DNA from: Biomphalaria glabrata
Taxonomy: Eukaryota > Mollusca > Gastropoda > Planorbidae
NCBI RefSeq assembly: GCF_947242115.1
Contig: NC_074712.1
Location: forward strand, 48,427,838 to 48,491,837
DNA: 64,000 nt
Direction of reading: 5' to 3'
Part shown: positions 56,599 to 64,000 of the stretch, piece after piece
Layout: every line of letters starts with the position of its first letter
Numbering within the stretch: position 1 is the stretch's first letter
Program-made: the position numbers and the translations under genes
The notes under the pieces: model-generated
The model's input: the letters and a program-made list of their open reading frames with translations, nothing else
Told to the model about the DNA's origin: nothing
The model's database searches: none

Positions 56599-59500
56599 AT
56601 GGCAACATCAGAGCTCCAAAATACGTTTAAAATATTGATAGCTTCTGACATCCATCTAGGATATATGGAAAGTGACCCAATTAGAGGTAATGATTCCCTA
56701 AACACATTCGAAGAGATTCTTCAGATTGCTAGAGAAAAAAATGTTGACTTCATTTTACATGGTGGAGATCTATTTCATGAAAACAAACCATCCAGACCCA
56801 CTCTCCACGGATGCTTAGCTCTGCTTCGTGAATACTGCATGGGGGATAAACCTGTGAACTTTGAATATTTGAGTGATCAGTCAGTAGACTTCAAACATTG
56901 TAAGTTTCCTAATGTTAACTATGAAGAGCCCAACTTCAATATTTCAATACCTATGTTTTCAATACATGGCAACCATGATGATCCAACTGGGCCAGGAAAT
57001 TTGTGTTCTCTAGATCTGCTTCATACCGCAGGCTTTGTGAACTATTTCGGCAAAGCAACGTCATTAGATAAAATACAAATATCTCCATTGCTTCTGCAGA
57101 AGGGAGAGACAAAACTTGCACTGTACGGTCTTGGTTCTGTCAGAGATGAACGTTTACACAGAATGTTTGTTAAAAAGGTAAGCTTTATATTTATGTGTAT
57201 GTATATATGTATATAAATTCTCCAACATGAAAAAAAAAAATTGTTGTTAAAGTTTGCATTGTTTCATTATCTGTCAGACTTTATTGTTAACAAAAAACTA
57301 TTAGGAATCAGAAATGTAATCTTTTGAAATTTTAAGTCAGATTACTGAATTAAAGATTTTAAAATATTTATCATTTTTATTTAATACTTCATTAAAGCTC
57401 AGGCTATTGTAAAAAAAAAACAACAGGTCTATGTTATAGTTATAGCTTAGAATATTGGTAAGCTTATATTTTTTTAAAATGCATTGAAAAAAAAAAAAAG
57501 AAAAAAAAATGTGTTTTTATCATAATCAAGGTAAATTTTGAACAATTGATTCTTGAATGTTTTAATTCATGTGGTTTATCTCAGTTGTATTGGTACTGAA
57601 TTCCTTGTGGTGCACCCTAGAATACACTTTCCAAAAGGGAATTGTTAAAATGCAGGCAGTTTTATTGGAAGTGCAAAAAAAAAAAAAAAAGAAGGGGGTG
57701 TGGTTAAGCTTAAATATTATATGAGCATTATAATTTGCAGCTTGTAATAAGAAGATGATCCCAGGCCAAAAAATATCTTAGATTCTATTATATATAAAAA
57801 AAGAACTAAAAAGCAAGAGTAAATAAGATTATTTATTAGGTGGAGAAAAATATACTCAAATTTATGGGCCAATTCAATTTATTGTAACAGGTAACAGAAT
57901 TTGCTGGAGACATTTTATTTTACTATTGTTAGAAATAAGAACAAAATAAGGTGGCCTCTGTGGCAAAACAAATAATATGTTAATATAGCCTTAGAACAAA
58001 TCAATGGGCCAGTGGGTCAAACTAGTTAATAATTTAAGAGACCTGAGTCTCTGGGTTTTTCTAAAATAAAAATGTTTTCTCTATAAACTGTTGAAAACAA
58101 CAGAACATAATGTCTTATTTTAAACATCAATGTGGGTAAAGTATTCTATTAAATGTTGTATACATTTCATCCCCACCCTTGGCATTATAAAATATATCAT
58201 ATTCTTGTAAAAGAAAATTTCATGTCTCTTTTGTTTTTTTTTAAGGATGTATCTATGCTGAGGCCTAAAGAGCATCCAGACGGATGGTTTAATGTGTTTG
58301 TGTTACATCAAAATCGAGCCAAACATTCTGCCACTAGTTACATCCCGGAACAATTCCTTGAAGATTTTCTTGATCTTGTGGTCTGGGGTCATGAGCATGA
58401 GTGCCGTTTAAATGTGAGTGGGGAGAAAGTGGAATGGAATCCAACACAACAGTTTTATGTGTGTCAACCAGGCAGCAGCATTGCTACATCTTTGAGTGAA
58501 GGTAATTTTTTTTTTTAATTCAAATTTTTTAAAGAGGTTTACAAGATGTTTTTAGTTTTTGGTAAATTAACCTGTCATTAAATAATAAGTGTGAAGTTTT
58601 TTTAAAAATTGTATTAAACAATAAACATTATTGGCTCATCAGAACTCTGCCCTCAAAACTATATCTATCAATAATGTACATGTTATTTTCCTTTTCATCA
58701 AACAAAATAATTAATTACCAATAATTAGTTGACTGAGTATTTTTGTTTATTAATTCATGTTTTGTTAGGTACAATAAATAATTGTTTAAAGTATCAACTT
58801 GTTCAGAGAATTTGTGAGGAAGAAATAGCGTTAACACTCATTTAAGGGGACTAAACCCAACAAATTTAACCATATCTGTGAATACTGAAGTATTAGTTTA
58901 GCTTGTTGGTATCTAACAAAATAATTTATTGCCAGTAATTGATCGTCTAATTGGAGAAATAATGTGTACACTTTTTTTTACCAGACAGACAGAGTGAGTT
59001 GATATAAGCTTTGTAAATATACAAAGATGCTTTTGTAACATTACTCTTTAATTAATGCCTAAGTTACACAAAGAGGACATGAGCTAGAGATTTTTCTGAG
59101 TTTAACTGATTCAACTGTGGCAGTCTTTTACTGTTTCAAGTTTAATAAGCTTACTCCTTTAGTTTTTCTAAACCTATGCAGTTCTGATCATTTTAGTCTT
59201 CAGTTTTCTTAGAAAGCTTAATTGTAAATCTTTCTCTGCAATGTCTGTAATTGATCAAACATCTGCATGTTCTAATGTTCTTGTTAACAACAAAGAATGG
59301 CTGTAAAAAGTTGTTTTTTTTTTTCCACTACTTGTTTATTTGTTTGTTTGTTTTTTAAACCAGGGGAAACAGTTTCAAAACATGTCGGTATCTTAGAGAT
59401 CAACGGAAAAAACTTTCGCATGAATTCTGTTCAGCTCAAGTCAGTAAGACAGTTCTACATGGAAGATGTGGTGCTTGGGAAACATCTTAAGTCTACTGAA

Positions 59501-62500
59501 CCCAATGCACAAAAAAAAGCTGAGGTATTTTGTCTACAGAAAATTGAAGACATGATTTCAAAAGCAGGTAAAGAGAGTTTATAACTGTATTTTTTTATTT
59601 TGTAACCAATAAAAAAGAGAGGCACAAAAGTAAAAATCAAAATTAAAAAAAAGTACTTAAAAAACAAGAAAACATTAAAAAATACTTTTTTTAAATAAGC
59701 AAAGCTTATATTAAGTGTAATTGTATCAATTAGTTTGGATCAGTCATGACTTATGACTGACGTATACATAATAAATCTGTGCAATTTTTGTTTGTTTAGC
59801 TTTTAGCTTTCAAATTGTGGTATGATCCTATCACTTGCCTGGACCAGTTGGTAAAGGGCAGGGGGAAGAAAGTGGTATACTTTTTTTAAATAAGCAAAGC
59901 TTATATTAAGTGTAATTGTATCAATTAGTTTTGAATCAGTCATGACTTATGACTGACGTATACATAATAAATCTGTGCAATTTTTGTTTGTTTAACTTTT
60001 AGCTTTCAAATTGTGGTATGATCCTATCACTTGCCTGGACCAGTTGGTAAAGGGCAGGGGGAAGAAAGTGGTATACTTTTTTTAAATAAGCAAAGCTTAT
60101 ATTAAGTGTAATTGTATCAATTAGTTTGGATCAGTCATGACTTATGACTGACGTATACATAATAAATCTGTGCAATTTTTGTTTGTTTAGCTTTTAGCTT
60201 TCAAATTGTGGTATGATCCTATCACTTGCCTGGACCAGTTGGTAAAGGGCAGGGGGAAGAAAGTGGTATCTTAGTGAATATTTACATGATTGTTTTTTAA
60301 ATGCATACAAAAATGGTCACTAAGTGTTCAAGAGTCCTCAAGTGGACTAATTTAACTTATATCACCACATCTGTCAAGTACATTTCTTTCCTTTTGTTTA
60401 AGATACCAAACAAAATAATTAAAAACCAAAAGTTAATTAACTAATTGGTAATTTAAAAAAATGGATTCTTGTGTTGTCTGGTAAAATAAATAATTGTGCA
60501 CAATTTCAGCTTAATCCGAGATTAGGTGTGGGAGAAGTAATGTCTAGTAACTTTTGACCAGACAGACAGAGTGAGTTGATATAAGCTTTTTAAAAAAAAA
60601 GCTTACATGAGGGAAAGTCATATCTGTCAATATTATAATATTTATTTATTTCCTTTTTTCTATATCAAACAAAATTAATTAATCATTGCTAATTAATTAA
60701 TTAACTGGTACATTTTTAGATTGATTCATATTTTCTAGGGAGAATAAATAATTGTGCAAAGTTTCAACTTGATCTGAGATTGGGAAGTGGACAAAATAAT
60801 GTACCTGAAGGACAGTCTGACAGAATGACTTGATATGAGCTTTGTTAAAAAAAAAAAAAAAAAAAATGGAAAATTTATTACACAATTTTTTTTTTTTTAT
60901 TTATGTAGAAGAAGAGCATACTGGTAGTGCTAAGCAACCCAAGCAACCACTAGTGCGATTGAGAGTTGATTACAGTGGGTTCGATCCTTTCAGTTCACAA
61001 AGGTAAAAGAAATTCAATTTTTTCTTGTTTTCTGAAGTGAGATCAATGCAAACTAGCAACATAAAGACTGAATGTTTACTCCAGTGAATGATACTATATT
61101 GAAAACAGTCTTTTCTTTTAAACTTTTACATAAGTTATATAATGGGGTTCCCAAGTAACCTAATAGCATTTTAATAAATGGTCTTACGTTTCTCTTAAGG
61201 ATTAAATTATTTAAATCTTAATGATAGTTGTTAGGATTAAATTATCTAACTCTTAGTGATGGTTATTAGGATTAAATTATTTAAATCTTAATGATAGTTA
61301 TTTCTTGCATTTATTTCCAACATTTAATTTGAAGGTTTGGACAGAAGTTTGTTGATCGAGTAGCAAATCCAAAGAGTATGATTCATTTTCACAGACAAAG
61401 AATTGAAAGATCAACATTTAAAGATGGTAGGCATTACACAATTATCTATGCATCAAGATTCTCCAGACATGTGAAGTAGATTTTAGATTAAGTTACTGGA
61501 TTAAGTTAAATTTACTTCTTAAGACACAATTTTAAATAAAATTTGTTTGACTTATAATTATTTTCAAAAGTGAAAATCTACCGAGCTAAGATTTTTCTGT
61601 CTAAATTTTATGTTTATTGTACTATTTGTAGTGCATACAAGTATTTTAGTCACTTAAAAGAACTGAAAGAATTTACTAATGAAAAATTGAAAGGACAAAG
61701 AAACTGATTATTGAGTAAAAAAACAACAACTCATATATTTAAAGTTGATTCTAATTTCTGGAGGTGTGGTGGTTGAGCTTCTGAACCTGGGTCCCGGTGT
61801 GAAGAATGGAATTTTTAATTTCATGATCTTTGGGCACCTCTTGAGTTCATCCAGCTCTAATAGATACCTGACATTAGTTGGAGAAAGTAAAGGTGGTTGG
61901 TAGTTGTGCTGGCCACGTGACACCTCCTTAACAGTTGGCCACAGAAACAGATGACCTTTACATCATCTGCCCTATAGATCGCAAGGTCTAAAAGGGGAAC
62001 TTTATTTTTTTTTTCAGTGTCCTTTTATTTTAAAATCATAATTATTTTTTTTAGTATTTTAATTCAAGATAATTGTATTTTTCTTATTGATTTGATAGAA
62101 TGGGTAATTTTTTTTAGAATGCATCTTCAAAATATTAATTTATTAGAACTCCTCTAAGTGTGTGGAGTTTTAGGAAAAGACTGCCATTTTAAATGGACAC
62201 TTGACTCTAATAGCATACAATTAGAATGAGCACTTGATCCTAAGACCTAACTTTAAAGAGTAACATATGGCATGGTAATTCTATTTAAGATGATTGATCA
62301 GAATTTTATATTCTAGATATAAATTAGGTAATGGTATGACTAGTACTTATCACTGATTTCTTGTTAACATTCATATTAATTATAAGCTAAGAAAAAAGAA
62401 TCTCTTTTCTAAAGATCCTGATGTGGTTGCAAGACTCAAGACAATTCCTCTTGACAGTACACGTGTAGAAGACATGGTGTCTAAAATTGTTTCAGAGGAT

Positions 62501-62503
62501 AGG
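56599..62503 (+). CDS. MRE11: Double-strand break repair protein MRE11, N-terminal 438 codons
   Basis: Exons 56599-57177, 58246-58501, 59364-59567, 60909-61002, 61335-61426 and 62415-62503 join with GT/AG sites and matching phases. The gene continues past the window (donor AGG/GTCAGT at 62504). The start is the ATG giving [20 protein letters not shown]; an in-frame TTG lies four codons upstream. All phosphodiesterase motifs are present: D17 and H19 (DIHLG), D57 ([12 protein letters not shown]), the GNHDDPT block with His126, LHQNRAKH, and WGHEHEC. The capping domain follows ([32 protein letters not shown]). MRE11 is the Mn-dependent endo/3'-5' exonuclease of the MRE11-RAD50-NBS1 complex, acting in break resection and ATM activation. 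The RAD50-binding, GAR and C-terminal DNA-binding parts lie outside. No key residue is missing. Confidence 0.97.
57178..58245 (+). other. MRE11 intron 1
   Basis: AT-rich with several A tracts (57229, 57411, 57488, 57675). No element recognised. Confidence 0.5.
58690..59015 (+). repeat. AAGCTTATAT-family dispersed repeat, in MRE11 intron 2
   Basis: CAAACAAAATAATTAATTAC, ATTCATGTTTTGTTAGGTAC, AATAATTGTTTAAAGTATCA, then CCAGACAGACAGAGTGAGTT and GATATAAGCTTTGTAAATAT. The right end is intact and the left end missing. Confidence 0.6.
59686..60270. repeat. 195-bp unit repeated three times, in MRE11 intron 3
   Basis: AAAGCTTATATTAAGTGTAA occurs at 59701, 59896 and 60092 (spacing 195 and 196). The units are almost identical through to GGGGGAAGAAAGTGGTAT. 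It is the left arm of the AAGCTTATAT-family repeat, triplicated; the rest of the element follows once. Confidence 0.95.
60271..60600 (+). repeat. Right part of the AAGCTTATAT-family repeat (continues 59686-60270)
   Basis: CATCTGTCAAGTACATTTCT, AATAATTGTGCACAATTTCA, TCCGAGATTAGGTGTGGGAG and GTGAGTTGATATAAGCTTTT end the element. Ends AAGCTTATATTA (left) and ATATAAGCTT (right) are inverted. Confidence 0.7.
60601..60865 (+). repeat. Second, diverged AAGCTTATAT-family copy abutting the first
   Basis: Begins AAGCTTACATGAGGGAAAGT at 60599, includes AATAATTGTGCAAAGTTTCA and ends TTGATATGAGCTTTGTTAAA with an A tract. It lies 40-300 bp upstream of the MRE11 exon at 60909. Confidence 0.6.
61195..61305. 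repeat. Three copies of a 40-50-bp unit, in an MRE11 intron
   Basis: AGGATTAAATTATTTAAATC plus TTAATGATAGTTRTT is repeated three times (about 61198, 61233, 61268) with minor changes; spacing is 35 bp. Confidence 0.8.
61756..62012 (+). mobile_element. SINE family A, full plus-strand copy, in an MRE11 intron
   Basis: Head GGAGGTGTGGTGGTTGAGCT and box B-like TTCTGAACCTGGGTCCCGGT (degenerate), then AATGGAATTTTTAATTTCAT, CACCTCTTGAGTTCATCCAG and GTGCTGGCCACGTGACACCT. It closes with GATGACCTTTACATCATCTG and GATCGCAAGGTCTAAAAGGG plus a T tract. This copy defines the orientation of the family. Confidence 0.8.
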
Positions 62504-63475
62504 GTCAGTTGACAGCTAATTTATGAATTCTTTGAAGATCAATAAATGTTATTAGTTACTATGTTTTGTTTAATGTCACATTTATGATTTCCGCTTAGAA
62601 AGTTGAATCATAGTTCTGTTTTCTTGCTCCACAATACTCAGCTATATTAGTTTTATCAGGGGTGGGTCAACTACTGTCCAAAGGTCATGTGCAGCTGCCA
62701 AAGTATATTATATGTCTTGCCAACATATGCAAGTTTCAGCTTTATTTGTTAATTTGTATTTATCAGCATTTTTGTTATTTTATTGCAATTTTATGATTTA
62801 AAATCATGGTTGCTACATGTCATTGTCATGCAAGTTTTCAATTTGAATCATCATAGGGTTTTAGGGGGATAAGTATTAGCTGTTTTTTTAAATAAATAAA
62901 ACTTGGCAATATTGTTTGAAACCTTACACTCAACTGAATAGACATTGATTTGAAGATTTTTTTATGTTTAATAAAACATTATCAAGCAAAAACAGTGGCA
63001 AGGTGTGTCTCTTTACAATAGGCCTGTTAAGTAGTATAGATTCTAGTCTGACTACAATGGGAGAAAAAATCACCAAATCATCCATGGCAGTTCTTGTATT
63101 GTCTTACAAGAGTAGACAGTACAGGAAAAAATTTATAACACACAAAAAAAACTTAGTCAAAATGATCACATGATAGTAGAATCACAATCCAAATATATAG
63201 AACTGGAGATTAAAAAGTATGTGCTATGTTGATCTTGCTAGACTCAAACCACAAGTTTGGGAAAACCAGAAACTTACCACAAAAACTAAAATGCCTTTCT
63301 GTAATGTATGTGTTTTAAGCACTCACCAGCAAGTCATATATTACTTATGCCATAAAAAGCAAAAATGTTATTCATTTCACTTGCACTGTCTCTGATGTAT
63401 CCTGAAAATCACATGGCATAAATAAATGTGTAAAGCTGAGATACTTGCTTAAACAGGTCTTACCAGCATTTTACA
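62504..63475 (+). other. MRE11 intron beyond exon 6, no feature seen
   Basis: AT-rich. The next MRE11 block (expected to resemble LLTERGM-EAV-EFVDKEE) is not found before the window ends. Confidence 0.5.
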
Positions 63476-63479
63476 CTCC

Positions 63480-63950
63480 TCAGACAATGCCACATGTGCT
63501 GGGATTGGCCATCTCTGCCGGATAGAGGATAAATTATCCTTTAAGTCCATGAGTGCAATAAAAACCAGTCACCCTCACCTCAATATGTGGATGTAATTAA
63601 ACAAAATCTCAAAGCAGTAGATATTCTATGTTGACTATTGTGGAGACATAGCACTAGACCTCACTATCTGTAGAGAGATAGTGACAAAGAAAGCTAAGGA
63701 CAGTGAAAAGGACCTCTACTCTGGAAGTAAAGCAAATGAAATGAAAAATGGCCAGTTCCTACCAATGCAAATGCCACTTTTACCTGTGTTGTATGTGGAC
63801 AGGAATATCTCACCAGAGTAGTGCTCTTCAGTCACATGAAAAAGTTTTCTATGAGATGAATCTTAGTCCTTTTATGATTGAAGGAGACCAGAATATCAAC
63901 CCTATTCCATATACTGTCCACCTACTTTTGGACCACCCTTTCTAGATATA
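63480..63950 (+). mobile_element. LINE C-terminal fragment with zinc-finger-like tail
   Basis: Frame-shifted plus-strand blocks include DVIKQNLKAVDI, then TCVVCGQEYLTRVVLFSHMK, paralleling the tails at 27.5, 38.1 and 48.35 kb. An open stretch of 65 codons (63748-63945) is part of this remnant. Confidence 0.7.
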
Positions 63951-64000
63951 AATTATTATCACGATATGTTTCTTTTTTTTTTTTCTCAATATTTTTTAAA

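Overview
The window looks like nuclear DNA of an animal, most likely a heterobranch freshwater snail (planorbid type). The evidence is spliced metazoan genes with GT-AG introns, AT-rich introns full of AGATCTAG-like words, a lectin-like gene of a kind common in snails, and tRNA-derived SINEs plus LINE tails of types I associate with snail genomes. The species is an inference; the gene identities are read from recognisable protein sequence.

Layout. (1) 1-5521, plus strand: the last four coding exons of USO1 (p115 vesicle tether), ending in an acidic tail, with a 3' UTR to about 6.3 kb. (2) 7.29-18.40 kb: an 11.1-kb satellite-like array of a 76-bp unit, about 147 copies, with higher-order structure. 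It lies inside a dispersed repeat whose unexpanded relative is at about 33.3-34.7 kb. (3) 18.6-21.8 kb: further tandem arrays, including 62 copies of a 28-bp unit that produces a spurious 625-codon frame. (4) 21.99-30.71 kb, minus strand: three phase-compatible exons of a C-type lectin-like gene, whose introns hold minisatellites, LINE tails, a solo LTR and a hAT end. (5) 31-43 kb: LINE pieces, SINEs, 34-bp and 49-bp minisatellites, a candidate terminal exon at 37.5 kb, and a broken Ty3/gypsy-type fossil at 40.3-42.9 kb that carries a 27-bp tandem repeat. (6) 43.53-54.43 kb, minus strand: complete six-exon CFAP96 (C4orf47) coding for 299 residues. One intron holds a 2.1-kb hAT-type non-autonomous transposon with matching 8-bp target duplications. 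(7) 56.06-56.27 kb, minus strand: a small unrecognised frame, head to head with (8) MRE11, plus strand, 56.60 kb onward. Six exons encode residues 1-438, including the whole phosphodiesterase core; the rest lies beyond the window.

The recognisable genes are unrelated housekeeping or ciliary genes plus one lectin-like gene. USO1 acts in ER-Golgi tethering, CFAP96 in the cilium or axoneme, and MRE11 in double-strand-break repair. I see no operon or dedicated new multi-gene system. The most unusual content is the density and architecture of the tandem repeats: at least eleven independent arrays, several with higher-order periodicity and several nested in transposable elements.
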